A stretch of DNA of 64,000 nucleotides. It comes from Lutraria lutraria (lineage: Eukaryota; Mollusca; Bivalvia; Venerida; Mactridae). Shown in pieces: positions 24,946 through 38,100 of the stretch; the first letter of the stretch is position 1; each line of letters begins with the position of its first letter. The position numbers were made by a program, and so were the translations under genes. The stretch is from assembly GCA_964023205.1 (NCBI GenBank), contig OZ026850.1, positions 6,117,270 to 6,181,269 on the forward strand, in the 5' to 3' direction. The notes beneath the pieces are model-generated. The model saw nothing but the letters and a program-made list of their open reading frames with translations. It did not search any database and was not told the DNA's origin.

Positions 24946-25593
24946 CCAAGTATCTTGGAGCGACCATTGATCAGTTCTTATCTTTTTGAATCCATGGCTA
25001 GGGCAGTAATTAAGAAATCTTGTTCCAGATTAAAATTGCTGTACCGTAAAAGTGAATATTTAACATTTCACACCAATAGGCTACAGGTTAATTCACTAAT
25101 TCAATGTCATTTTGACTATGCTTTCTCTGCCTGGTACTATGGTTTAAATAGATCTTAAACACAAGTTACAGGTCACTCAAAATAAGTTAATAAGGTTTGT
25201 TTTGGATTTACATCCAAGAACACATATTGGTAAAGAACATTTGAAAAGCCTAAAATTGCTTCCTGTTGAACATAGGGTCAACCAAATAATTCTTTGTCAT
25301 GTTTACAAGATACATTCTGGACTTTCACCAATATATTTGAAAGAAAATTGTACACCTGTTAGTGCTGTACACTCTTATTCCACCAAGTTTACGTCAAAAG
25401 CCTATTCCTCTGGCACTGATCTTGAAATGACAGATAGTGGTAGGTACTCTATCCCAGTGATGAAGGGTTTTGGAAAGAGGACATTTGTCTATAATGGTTG
25501 TAGTTTATGGAATATATAAGGAATGTCCATTCCATTTCCTCTTTTAAACACAAGGTTAAAGACAATCTGTTAAATTCTTGTGTTCCTCAATAA
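24938..25593 (+). pseudogene. Dead 3' end of a non-LTR retrotransposon (LINE)
   Basis: Translation gives the C-terminal part of a jockey/CR1-like reverse transcriptase polyprotein, downstream of the catalytic YADD region. Recognisable segments are AKYLGATID, NSLIQCHFDYAFSAWYYGL, LQVTQNKLIRFVLDLHPRTH and LKLLPVEHRVNQIILCHVYK. The reading frame shifts at least three times (near 24990, 25155 and 25515) and ends at a TAA at 25591-25593. Most of the element, including endonuclease and catalytic domain, is missing, as expected from 5'-truncated retrotransposition. The family assignment beyond non-LTR is tentative. Confidence 0.8.
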
Positions 25594-25635
25594 TATTTCC
25601 TTTAGTTTCTTATTTTTCATAATGCATACTACTTT

Positions 25636-25709
25636 GTGATGATACAAAATATTGAAGCTCTAGACCTTGAAGTTTTTAATTTTCCTATGTAAGTCTATAC
25701 AAGTTAAAT
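25636..25709 (+). repeat. 155-bp satellite, left fragment
   Basis: A partial unit of the array that resumes at 26749. It matches the attgaagctctaggcc...aattttcctatataagtctata part of the unit. It is separated from the rest by the insertion at 25710-26748. Confidence 0.65.
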
Positions 25710-26748
25710 GTTTGTACGGCGCAAAATCGCATCCGGCAATTCAATACTAGAATGTGGCCTATGTAGCATTTTTTATCAGGATGTGCGAAGTTTCAGATCA
25801 AACGAATTTGTTATTTTGACTTAACTGATCCCGAAACTAAAGTGATCATCTACTCTATCAAAAATACAAGCCGTTGATGTTTCATGAATCTCATGAATCT
25901 GGTCATATGGTTCTACAGTTCACGAGGTACTCTATATGTAGTCCCTGTTTCCACCCTAAAATTAAAATCAGGGGAAACTATCACCTCGATGTATCAGACG
26001 TTGCAATATCTGCTGGAATACATATAAAATGTTTAAATAAAGTCTCCAAAAATAATATACTCCGTTGTCTGAGGGTACGTTGTCGTAAAAACCTGGTATA
26101 ACGGTCCCAAACATAGATTTTCAACTGTAAAGTGACCATCTATATCGAACCATAAAGTGACCGTCTATGTCGAACCAATTAAGTCACCATTTCTCACCTG
26201 ATCGGACATTTTTGTATTGAGCTCCGAAATCGATATTTAATTAACGACAATTGCGTAAACAAGTCAGTGTCCACGCTCGCGATTATAAAATTAGTCTGTG
26301 TGAATATGTTTATCATGTTTTAAATACATCGAAACGTTCCGTATCTTATAAAACGATTAAATGATTATTACAACACACCGATAATAAACACAGCGAATTT
26401 CTCTAATAATTTATACATCGAAGTTCATTTAGATCGAACAATTTTTCCTAAGTCCTTTGATATAAAGAGTTTCGGCTGCATTTATTGACAGATGGGCAGA
26501 TTCATTCCCGTCGTTGTTTATCGAGCCCGCTCCATTCTTAGACTATAAATAGCGACTGCTAGTTGGTGTGAGTAACACGTGACCTCGCTCTATTTCTGTT
26601 TTGTTTATATCACGTGATGACCATTGCGGATATTTCGGAATATTTCGGGCACTGTCAGTAATCTGCTTCGCGCAAGAAGTTGCGATTTTGCATTGCCACT
26701 TAAAAATAAGCATACCAGAGTGTACGGCGGGCTTCCGCCGCCGTACAA
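25710..26748. mobile_element. Candidate 1.04-kb element inserted in the 155-bp satellite
   Basis: The flanking 155-bp repeat breaks off mid-unit at 25709 and resumes at 26749 at about the corresponding point (left ...taaat at 25705-25709, right taaat at 26749-26753). The ends are inverted: TTGTACGGCG at 25712-25721 and CGCCGTACAA at 26739-26748. A 21-base left end (tttgtacggcgcaaaatcgca) has an inner partner about 55 bp in from the right end (tgcgattttgca, about 26682-26693). The right end itself is a hairpin (TGTACGGCGG...CCGCCGTACA, 26721-26747). Inside there is a roughly 30-bp motif (aaagtgaccatctatatcgaacc) repeated two to three times at 26128-26195. Neither a transposase nor a confident superfamily can be named. 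Confidence 0.5.
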
Positions 26749-27520
26749 TAAATCAAGTGACCGCCCGCGGCGGGCCAATTTTGACCCTATGGTAATAATT
26801 TAAACGAACCTGGTAGAGGTCCACTAGACAATGCCACATACCAAATATTGAAGGTCTAGGGCCTGTAGTTTAAGACATGAAGATTTTTAATTTTCCTATA
26901 TAAGTCTATATAAATTAAGTGACCCCGGGGGAGGGACAATTTTGACCCTGGGGCAGTAATTTGAACAAACTTGGTAGAGGTCCACTAGACAGTGCTACAT
27001 ACCAAATATCTAAGCTCTAGGTCTAGTGGTTTCAGATTTTAAAACTTTCCCTATATAAGTCTATATAAAATCAAGTGACCCCAAGGGCGGGGCCATCTTT
27101 GACCCTAGGGCAAGAATTTGAACAATCTTGATAGTCAATGCTACACACCAAATATCAAAGCTCTAGGTCTTCTGGTTTCAGAGAAGAAGACTTTTTAAAT
27201 TTTCCTATATAAGTCCATATAAATCAAGTGACCCCTGGGGCGGGGCCAATTTTGACCGTAGGGCAATAATTTGAACAAACTTGGTAGAGGTTAACTAGAC
27301 AAAGCTACATACCAAATATCTAAGGTCTAGGCCTGGTGGTTTCAGAGGAGAAGATTTTTGTAATTTTCCTATATAAAATAGAGTAAACTCTGGGGTGGGG
27401 CCAATTTTGACCCCGGGGACATAGTTTGAACAGACTTGGTAGAAGTCCGCTAGACAATGCTACATAAAAAATATTGAAGCTCTAGGCCATGTAGTTTTGG
27501 ACAAGAAGATTATTCAAATA
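26749..27520 (+). repeat. 155-bp satellite array 1
   Basis: About five units. The word ttggtagaggtccactagac recurs at about 26810, 26971, 27281 and 27436, with one internally deleted unit near 27130. The same unit is present in the larger array at 42480-44520. Each unit contains ccaattttgaccc, agctctaggcc and ttttcctatataagtctatataa. Confidence 0.9.
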
Positions 27521-28437
27521 GCACGTATTATATTGCTATGACGTTTGAAATACATACTTAAAAATAAACATTTAGGATATGCCTGGAATCCAAACACTTC
27601 TATGTTTATCTTCGCGGACTTCCTGATTATCACCAAATAATTGATATTATTAGTCACTAACATCTAAATGCATAATATACGGTTACTATTGAAAATTTGA
27701 ACACCGATAGATATATTTTTTGAACTGCATACATATCATAACATATCAATAGGATTGCTAAACTTTCACTGGATACGCCCGTCATAATTGTCTGGTGAAG
27801 ATTGAGAAGAACCTTTCAACTTACAGAGCGGACTAAATCAATGGTATCATTGGTTAATAGCTATTAGTTTAGAAAATCAACGACAATTTTACTTAATAGG
27901 CAAAAATGTCATCATGTCAATTAACAGTTTTACAATGTTTTGAGAAGAATGTATTGGAAATATTAAACTTTTCATCAATTGCTTTGTTTGTTTTCCTCTT
28001 GTTCCAGGTTTATCTTGTCTAAACTAATGAACTGAAAAGTACAGATGATCAAATCTTACAAAAATGTAAACACGGCGATTATGTTTTATTAGCTTCGACG
28101 GATAACACTTTATTGTTAATCTTAAACAAGCGTCTGGGTTTTGTGAACTTTTATTTTGTTCGTTACATTATGTTTGCGACCCGTAATCATACAATCATGT
28201 CTTCGAAAGCAAACAAATTTAGATTCAATATCTCATAAAATAGGTTGTAAACCAGACTCACATCTAAGGATATTTCGTTGCTCATTTTGTGGCTACATTG
28301 TTCTAATTCGGATTGTCTTGTAATTTACTGTGAATACACCATACATTACTTGCGAATTCAATATTGTTACAATTTTAAACGTATCTAAGTTGCACAGTAA
28401 TCTTTTTATCATTTAACATATTGTTATAAAATACAGA
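27521..28437. other. Upstream region of the FReD pseudogene
   Basis: AT-rich. From about 28030 onward it is recognisably related to 34740-35110, upstream of the intact FReD gene (for example ttcgacggata, cagactcacatctaagg). The duplication therefore included promoter-side sequence. Confidence 0.55.
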
Positions 28438-29940
28438 ATGTAGTTTCTTTCGTTTAAAGAAATCATAATGGTGTTACTAGTTTGTAAGACTACGTGGTCA
28501 ATTTCGATTGCACCAAAGTACAGTTAGTTTATGTACCAGGAAAAGTTGCTTGTGAAAATGATAAGGTTAGAATTGTATGTTGAAAATATGTATAATAATA
28601 CCAAAATGTTTATCTCGGATTCTACGACTGTTTTGCAAGAAATACAGAATTCAACTAAAAGTGAACTTAAGAAAGTAGTTGACAGAATGAATCGTATAGA
28701 ACTAGAGATGGACAGTTTTCGTAAGAATGTAACCTCGACATTAGTTAAATCCTTACAAACAAATACTGAATGGAGAGTAGAGAAAATCATACATAGCTAT
28801 TACCGTTTAAGGTATTAGGATCCTAACTCGAAACATTGTTACATCAAAATAAAGCGGTCAGGTTTCCATGACAGATTTACCATGTTGTTTAAAAAAACCA
28901 ATGCCATTCCTTTGAGTTGTCTTCCTTTTAAATTTGCATTGAAGTCTATGACAGTGGCCCAATGTTTCAAAGGTTAGATAAAAATGAACACCCAGTTGAA
29001 GCAAAACTCATGATAAAGATGCAAAACACAATATCAATCTGATTTGATGAAGAAAAATATGGGTCACCGTGCAATGTCTATAGAAATTAATACTTTTCTA
29101 TTTCTCAACAAGGACAAAAACTCTTACAAAGGTTTGTAGAGTTGTAAACCATTTTGCCGTATCCTACATAGCCATTAAAATAATGAAAATTGGTCATGGG
29201 CGATAGTATGTTTATAGTATTAAAATGAAGTTTATTATTTCGAACACCATTAGGTCAATTGACACATAAGGTTACATAATATTAAATGTGTGTGTAGTAT
29301 TGAACAGCCAGTAAAGTACAGTAATAGTGATGTAATACCATAAGTATATATTAAATAGTTTTAAAATGAACGTAACCAATGTATGAAATAACATGACCAT
29401 GCAATTATTTTAAAGGGTACAGCCCTATGAAAGATATCATACAAATCATACATTTTCTCTGTTCTTTATTATCATTAAGTTGTTGCCTTATTATATTTGT
29501 TACAAAAGGTACAAGAACTACGAGTGAGGAAAAGATGTCAAACGCTAATGAGCTTAAAATGGAAATACTTAGAAATTTTCAAGCATTCAAATCTGATTTG
29601 CTGAGACCGTCGAGATATGATGGCAAGGAGAAGTAGGCTATATTATTAGTATTTAATGAATATCTATTTATATTCCATGTATTATGTTTTTTTAAATATT
29701 CAATTGCTGAGTAAGCCAAACCAAAATATAGAAATATATGCCTAAATTTGCAAGTTATGTTTTGAGCAAAATTAAAAGTCCATTGTTTCCCTGTTTTAAT
29801 GGAAAATGAAAATATTTGTTCTTCCCCTTAAGTTAAATGCATAAATCAGATATTAATTTTAGTTTAATCTTTTCTAGATGCCACAGGTTCACTTACGTCC
29901 CTGACTAGGATGGCTAAAGTGATATCAAGCTTTGAAAATG
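28438..29940 (+). pseudogene. 5' fragment of a fibrinogen-related gene (three broken exons)
   Basis: Homologous to exons 1-3 of the FReD gene at 35118. Exon 1 (28438 to about 28780) retains most of the coiled-coil coding sequence (for example [17 protein letters not shown]), but its ATG is followed directly by TAG. The alternative start also meets a stop at about 28527. One base is lost at the exon 1 donor (gagag|tagag instead of gagag|gtgag). Exon 2 (29509-29632) has an internal deletion of about 20 bases relative to its paralogue that changes the phase. Exon 3 (29878-29940) is well preserved, with three extra bases. The fibrinogen-domain exons are not found downstream. This is a decayed partial duplicate. 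Confidence 0.88.
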
Positions 29941-32900
29941 GTAAAGTTTACAATGTTTTCAAACAGTTCAATCTAACCATTTATCTATTGTAAAAAACAT
30001 AACGTTTTTGTCCCCGTATCGATAGATTGGCAGCATAAAATTATTGTGTGTGTCTGTCTGTGTGTCTGTTTGTACCAAACTTTAACATTGCCTATAAAAT
30101 CAAACATGGCCAACTTTCATGACCATCTTGAAATCGGGGAAAAAAAGGGAATTAAGTCAAATTTAGGGTGTCATCAGATTATCACCAGAGTTACCCATCA
30201 TTAGAGCACTGTGTTATTGCCTATCTGCAAGCATGCGTGGTATACAGGACCATAAAACCAGTCATGTGTGACTAATCTGACCTTAGGCATCTACTGTTGG
30301 ATCGGGACTAATCGATGTTTCAGTTATTCTATAACATTTTAACTTTTCATATCAGCTGATATCAGGCAGACTAATTTAAAGTAACAACTTTATATAGTTT
30401 TTAGAATTTTGATAAGGTTATGATTTTTTATAAAATAAATATTTTTTTATCGTTATCTTGAAAATTACAAATGTGCATGTATCAGTTTTTTTACATAAGC
30501 CGAATAGAACAAAATATTTCTTTATTTCACAGACAGTAATTATTAAAATTGTTCTGTATTTTTATATAAATTCACCGTACGTGGCTTTAAACAAAAACGT
30601 AAATGTTGAAAATCTTATGATCATAAAAAATGCTTAAATGTTTAGAATATTAGTGTTAATTCTTCGTTTTTATACAAGTACACTGCGGCTTTAAATTATA
30701 TAAGAATTTAATTTTGAAAATCACAAAATTTAATAAATAGAATGTTTTGTAATACTTCGTTTATGAGTATGCATGTTTATAAAAAAAATCTAGTTTACTG
30801 TGGATTATAGACTTCATTCACAGTTCTATGCATTCGTAAACATCTCCCCGTTACATATATGTACATTGTCTTATATACATGTTTACATAAAAGCAGTTGG
30901 TAAAAAGTGATATTATATATACAAGCACATCCCCAATCTTTATATAAGTCCCAGAAGCATAGTGGTTATTACATTAAAGGGCACAAAATCGCGTTTAATC
31001 TGCATATTTTGGGTATACTGTTGAAGAAAATAGGATAGTGTACAACTGCAGTAAATTACATTGATGCCATCAAATGGCCTGTCAATTTCTCTTTTTTTCA
31101 TAGTTGGGTTTTCACTACACACGCTGCTAATTTATCATTTATCAAAGACAATGTTTAAAAAATCTTTAAACGCGCTTGCAATAATTCTTTCCGATGTATG
31201 TTAATAGGGGATATTTGTGTGTAAAGATTTTTTTTGTCTTAACTTAAACAAAACAATCTACTCCGAACAGCCCTTTCTCCTTTATAAATGACCTTTCAAC
31301 GATTTTGAGAAATGAAAATTTACAGTTTACTCCCTCAAATACATTTTACCGATTATGGATTTTGCAATATTGTGCAATGAAAGTCTGACCATAAAACACA
31401 GACAGCAAGGATGTTACTTTACCCGCAGGCTATATTCTGATTGGAGACAGATAATAAAGCAATTTAAGGGTCATAAAAGATCCAGTGTACCTCGGATTTA
31501 ATATATAATATTTAACCATTGTCATTGTTTTTTATTTAAAACATCCCTTTCATTCAGAAATAGTAACTTAAGTTATTACAACTGAGCACATTACTCTAGA
31601 AAACTTTAATCAAAATTTACATTGAATAATTATATCACGTATTTTCAACAACAACAAAAAATACAAAAATTGAATTGAGTCTGTTTAATAGGCGATTGTG
31701 TGTGCAATTATCACCTGGAGAATTAAGCAGATACAGAATTAAACTTATTCTATTTTTCACACAATTGTCAAGCGTTACATTCATGTAACAAGTTTAACAT
31801 TTCATTATAAAAAGTAACATTGTCTTATTTCTTAGTTCTCATGTACAATAATATCAGAAAATGTTTTCAAATTTAACTAATATACATTAAAAATTATTTA
31901 GAATATGAAACAATTGTTTAATAATGATACTCTAATTATAATCTTCCTTTCTTCACAAATACGACTTTTCTCATTTAATAAATATTAGAATTAATTTATT
32001 TGCGTTGATCTGAAGATTTAACATAAAACCGAACCTAATGTGTGGTAGTAGTATATAGAGATATCGGTATCTTCGGTATTCTTACGGAAAATACCGAGTA
32101 TTACCGAGACGATAAATTCTTATTTAAATTAACAGGTCAGTTGTCTAAAAGTTAAAAAGGACTTCGAAGATGTCAATTAAGCCTAATTATTTTTATATAT
32201 CTTAAAAGTAAAATAAAATACCAAGACAATGTGATAGTAACAAATTTTGTAATGTTTTAACAAAGTGGTGTAAATTTGAAACAAAACGGAACATAAATTC
32301 CTAAATTGGCATTTTTTTCGGTTTTACAATAGAAAGTAGAGGCCGTAAAAAAGATGAAGGGATATAGTTTTTAAACTTAAAAAGGACCATTGATTTATTA
32401 TTTTAAATTAATAAAAAAATATTCATAAAAAGGCAGATGAATTAAATAAACTTTTGTGATAGTAACAAAATTTGTGAGTTAAACAGAAAGAAAGTTATGA
32501 CGAGTTATTTAACAATAGCCTTCTTTATTCTATATAAAAAAGATTATCGGTTTACCAATACTGGATGGTTAAAAAAGTTGGGGATGATGCACCCACCTAA
32601 AATCATCAAACTACATCATTGTTATTGTGTTGGTTCCTCACGACAATCTCTACAGGACACGTGCATTTTCAGGTCAGTAGGTCAAAGGTCAGTGCCATCC
32701 TGAAGAGGCGTTTTTTTAAACACGTCTTGTTTTTAGTTATAATACAGGTATGAAGTCAAGAAGTTTTCGAAAAATGTCGAAGTTTCTGTTCTATGTTTTA
32801 TATGGGCCCGCTGATTTGAATTTCATCTTTTTTTATTATAACTGTCATCTACTGATTCTTGAATATAGACAAATAAGAATAATATTTCTAAAAAACAAAC

Positions 32901-33621
32901 AAAAATAACGTTCATTTTCATAACACTGTCAAACGGTTTGGACAAGAAAAGCAAAAAAGTAGAGGGCCTACAGTGACAAAAATCTGAACCGGAGGTAGCC
33001 CTTTATGTAAGGAGTTGCAACAGTTATGTGGCTTTAGAAGAAAACGAAAAATAATGCACTTACGTGATGTTTTCCTAGTTTAATTGACAGAAAATGCGCT
33101 TGTAACGATAACATTGTGACGTCACTAGGTCACGTGGATTCCCCACACTGTAATAACAAAAGAGTGACACATGCGTAATAATGCTTTATAATCAGGAGCA
33201 CAAAAAAATACATTATGAAACATCATTAATGATAGTTGTGTGAACTTATAGATCTAACAATGTAAACAGTATCTTTGCTTACACAAATTGTTAAAATTAA
33301 TTCAACAATACTCCTGTGAAGTTACGATTTTGAAAAAAATGTACCAATCAATGTCTATGCTTCATCAAGTTCATGACGTTACTTCGTGACGTCATTTACA
33401 TATCAAATGCAAGGCCGTGCCATATCGTTTTTATGACACGGCCAAAACGGCACGGGTATGTGATAAACACTGTTAAGTAGTATTGTTGATTTTTATCATT
33501 TTGTTAATATAATTATGTGTAGTTGTTTTTGTGGTTCAAAGCGACTAAAATTATTTTCTTTTTTATAAACGAAATCCAATATGTGTGATTTTATTGATTT
33601 TGAACCGAAGAAATGTAGCTA
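29941..33621. other. AT-rich noncoding sequence
   Basis: No gene seen. Short inverted motifs occur, for example around 32063-32112 (tatcggtatcttcggtatt against aataccgagtattaccga). The perfect short stem GGCCGTG/CACGGCC lies at about 33412-33444. A TG/TC-rich simple repeat lies at about 30045-30075. Confidence 0.45.
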
Positions 33622-33783
33622 TTACATAAATACCACATTTCTGAGAGGTTGTTAATAAAAATTGTCAGCGCGAGAAAAATAAAAATGACCGAGGAAGCGC
33701 CGAGGTCAACATTACTTTTTCGAAGGCTGGCGAGTTTTATTAATCCCTCTCAGAAATGTGATATTTATTTTATTATACCGAAG
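33622..33783. mobile_element. Small foldback element (about 150 bp)
   Basis: Two inverted arms of about 38 bp: the left contains ccacatttctgagagg (33633-33648) and the right cctctcagaaatgtgatatt (33745-33764), each continued by AT-rich matched sequence. The word accgaag occurs at 33604-33610 and 33777-33783 and could be a target duplication, but it does not abut both arms cleanly. It looks like a MITE of unknown superfamily. Confidence 0.5.
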
Positions 33784-34235
33784 ATTTCATAAAAAAATAT
33801 AAAAAGAAAAGTATGATGTCACATTGAATGCCACAAGTTGAATCTACAATCTAGAAAATAATTTATTTAGAACAACTTGTCAAATAATTGGAATGATTTA
33901 ATAAACGAAAATCTGTTTGAAATGTACGCGCATGTGTTATTACTATGCGTTATTGAAAATTAATGCCCGCTCATGTATAGGCTATACATTGGTAATGGAA
34001 GTGAGATATAATAATTATGATTCAACAGAATATCCAGAATGATAATGTGGTAAATTAACACAACACTCAAATCCTTGAAATAACGATTTTTGTCAGAATT
34101 ACAAAATAAATTCCATTGTTCTAAAATAATTCATGAATCATAAATTTAATGTTACTATCGATTAATTGCTATGTTTATAGATACTTTTTCCACATGATCA
34201 AGGTTTCATTGGCTTTCTAATGAAGTGAAAGTTAA

Positions 34236-34736
34236 AGAGGCATGCCCAGGAACCGCTGTGTCTTTTTTTCGTACACCAAAAATATGTTTGTCACTTAGAA
34301 AAACAATTATTACCGAAAAGTCAAAGATGAGTGTGCGTTCAAAAATGACCCTATAACGCGCGCGTCGGTATTTGTATGTCGGTTTGAATAAAAGGCTGTC
34401 AGCCTCTTATTGATGACAACGATATTTCCGATACGTCTGAGAGTTTAACTGAGCATGTGCGCAGCCTTTCAAGTAAATATAGCGTGAGCAATACTTACCA
34501 TTTCAGTTTGTTGACGTTTTTTCCGCGATACTTTCGGTTTTGATAGATCCCGAAAGGGTCGGGATGTGAAAATGACGAATAATTGGCAGGTTTGGTAAAT
34601 CTTGAAATACGTATTTTGAGTGTACTAGCGGGATATTTTGTAAATATTTTACGGGGCTTTCATTAATTGATTTAGACATTAAAATGATACCAATTTGATT
34701 GCAATTCGAGACGCTTCAGTTCCAGGGCATGCCCCT
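34236..34736. mobile_element. piggyBac-type MITE upstream of the FReD gene (501 bp)
   Basis: Ends are inverted: left AGAGGCATGCCCAGGAAC, right GTTCCAGGGCATGCCCCT, with two to three differences. TTAA flanks both ends (34232-34235 and 34737-34740). No transposase frame is present. It ends about 380 bp before the FReD start codon and could contribute promoter sequence. Confidence 0.7.
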
Positions 34737-35117
34737 TTAAGCTAATAAGACTTCACAAACTTGTAAAGAAGGCGATTAATTTATCAGATTCGACGGATAG
34801 AAATGATCCTCTAATTTGAAACAAACGTCTGTATTTTGAGAACTGTCTCCTGTCTACTTAGATTTCATTTGTGTACTGCATTCATGTAATCATACCTTTG
34901 AAGGTTAATAACTTGTGCATGTGTATTCTATTATTTAGTTGAAAACCAGACACACATCTGAGGGTAGTGTTTAATTCGCTGCTGGTTTCATGGTTTCATT
35001 TCTCTTGGGCTGTGAATCTGTTCTTCATTGCTTATGAATTCAATTTTGACATAATATTTATTTTGCGCTGAATATTTTGAAACACTTTAGTATTTAGCGT
35101 CTTGGTGTAAAAACAGA

Positions 35118-38100
35118 ATGGAGTTTGTTCGATTGTTCAAAGAAATCATAATGGTGTTACTTATTTCTAAGACTTCGTGGTCAACTTCGGTTGCAACAAA
35201 CTATACACAATTTATGTACCAGGAACAGTTGCTTGAAAAGATGGTGCGATTAGAATTGTTCGTAAAAAACGTTGGAAATACTACCAATAAGTTCATGTCG
35301 GATTCTACTGTTGTTTTGAAAGAAATACAAAATTCAACAAAAAGTGAACTTAAGAAAGTGGTTGACAGAATGTATCGTTTGGAAGTAGAGATGGACAGCT
35401 TTCGTAAGAATGTAACATCAACATTGGTTAAATCCTTACAAACAAATACTGAATGGAGAGGTGAGAAATATATTTATATTTATTGATAACTGTTAACGTA
35501 TCTAATCTTACTGCGCGCAGAATCATTAATCTATTACATTTCTTATTTTGTTTCAGAAAGTGCAACAACAACGTTTGAGGACAAGATGTCGAACGCTAAT
35601 GAGCTCAATTTTGAAATACTAAGAAACTTTCATGCATTTAAAACAGATTTGCTGGGTCTATATAATAAAGATCGTCGAGACATGATGGCATTGAGAAGTA
35701 GGCTATATTTTCTTATAATTTGTTTATAATCAATCCTGTTGTTAGAATAGGTATTGTGAATATATGATTATCATTAAATATGAATTCTTATACGCTTATT
35801 TATACATCTAAGTATACCAACATGTAGAATTGTATACTCTTTCTAATTAGTGCATATTGAACGTTCGGTTAAGAGTTACAAGAAAAGTTTCTGGATCTAC
35901 GTATTTGATAAATTTTCTTTCTTCGAACATAAAAAAAAACACATGGAAAAGATATTCGCCGATCGTTTCCTCGTTAGACACTATACTTTAGGTTAATTTA
36001 GTGAAATCTTGTTTGGGTTTTATTTGCATAGAATTCACCACAATCATAGTATTTTTGTTTGATCGTTTGTAGATGCCACAGGTTCACTTGTACCGAATAG
36101 GATGGATGAAGTGATATCAAGCTTAAACAATGGTAAAGTTTTCTAAGTTCCTAAAGCATTAGGAAATGTTTCAAACATTAAAAGTGTACAGGTATAAGGT
36201 CGGGAAGTAATCCACATAAAAGCCGACTTTCTATTCTATGTTTGAAATGGGATCGATTATTTCGTTTTCCAAACTTTAAGTTCAAGTCTTTTCTAACAGC
36301 TAACTTCCATTATATTATGAAAACAGATAAGGAAAGGATTACAGCACGAACGTTCAAAAAGTCCTCCTTTCTTAAAGTACTACTACATCTATTCTCAAAT
36401 CCGCCAACCATATTTATTTGTACTTTGTTTCTTGCATTTCAGTGGAATTATATCACATGGGAGACTGTTCAGACATAAAGAAAGAATTACCAAGTGCATC
36501 AAGTGGTGTATACTTCATTTCGTTATGGAAAACAAAACAGCAAGTCAAGGTTCTGTGCGACATGGACACCGACGGTGGTGGTTGGACGGTAATTTATTAA
36601 TTATTATGATTATCAAGTTTCCACTGATTCGCCCTATCTCGTTGTCATGTGAATTTATAAAATATATTTGAGAAGATTTCGAACTACCGGTCCGACATTA
36701 TTCGAGGATGTTGGAAACGATACGCAGATAAGCAACCAACTACTTTGTCAGATCTTTAAGCATTGACACCATAATAACAATGATATTTTAATCGATACTT
36801 TTATTTGTTGGATATGAATCGATGTGACGCCATCAATTAAATTTCGAAGCAGAGGCGTAAAAAAATATGACAGTCATGTTGGTAACATTAAATGATATCA
36901 AAACTGACAACGTCACGCCTCATAAAATAATTAAAGCGAAGTAATTATACCACCCCTACAAATAAATGAGTATTACCATTTTATTTACATACTCATAAAG
37001 AATATCAAATTCGTGTTTTTAGTTAAATTCTCAATTTTCAGATTTTCCAAAAACGTTTCGATGGTTCCGTGGATTTTTACAGGACGTTTAAGGAGTATGA
37101 AGATGGATTTGGACAAATAGACGGAGAGTTTTGGTTAGGTTTGTATTTTATTACTTTATTTCATTTGATCAATTCAAACTATTCAAAATTTAAGCGCTAA
37201 TGTTATAAAGTCGTTAAGTTTCCCCTTTTTACTAATCCTGGTCTTTTTCAGGATTTCGATGACATTTGTTTTTCATGGCGATATTTTCATTAATTTAAAC
37301 ATAGTGCTGTTAATAACGGAAACACAAACCAAAAATAAAACGAAATGTTCCAGAAGTTCCTTTTGTTTGAAAATATATGCTTGTATTTAAAAGTATCTTA
37401 ACGATATATTTTGGGATGCGGCTAGTAAATAGTTAGTTTCTTTTGGTCTTCATATTTCTTTTTATATCGATTTATCTTACGTACGTACATGTATTTATTA
37501 TCCATAACATATTATAGCAAAGACAGACGTTGATTTGTTCACATTGTTACATTAGACAGCTGAGACCTTTGTCTTTGAATCAAATAATGGTCTGTTGTAA
37601 TAGAGCTTACGCCGCATAACGCGTAATTGGTGAAAATGATGAGCGCTATTCGGTGAACAGGCACGCTCTCGACGAATTACACCTTCTTCTCGAGCCTTAT
37701 TATACTATGAAGATCACATGACTAAGTTTCATTTGATTAATTCATTTAACGTGATCAGATTAGTATACGTGGTTTCATAATATTTCTACAGCGATATCAA
37801 CATCGTTTTTTTCCAATATTCGTCATTATTCTATAGTGTTATCAATATTGTGTTATCGCATTTTCATCATCATCCTAAACATATTATATTCAGATGAATG
37901 TGTACTCGTTTCTTTATTCCTGAATAAAAAACGTGACCGAGAATGTCTACTCTGTTTAAATTAATAATATAACACTATATACATGTAAAGAAGTTTAAAG
38001 AAGAATTAAATATTAACTGAGTGAATACCTAACAATGCTTATTTCACCTATTTTATAAAATGAAATCAAATAGAACTATTGTCAGTGACGGATTTAGACC

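Noticed and set aside
25874..26101. 75-codon frame in the 1.04-kb insertion as a transposase fragment
   Set aside because: I cannot identify any transposase motif in it.
28524..28790. 88-codon minus-strand frame
   Set aside because: It is antisense to the FReD pseudogene exon 1, whose plus-strand homology is clear.
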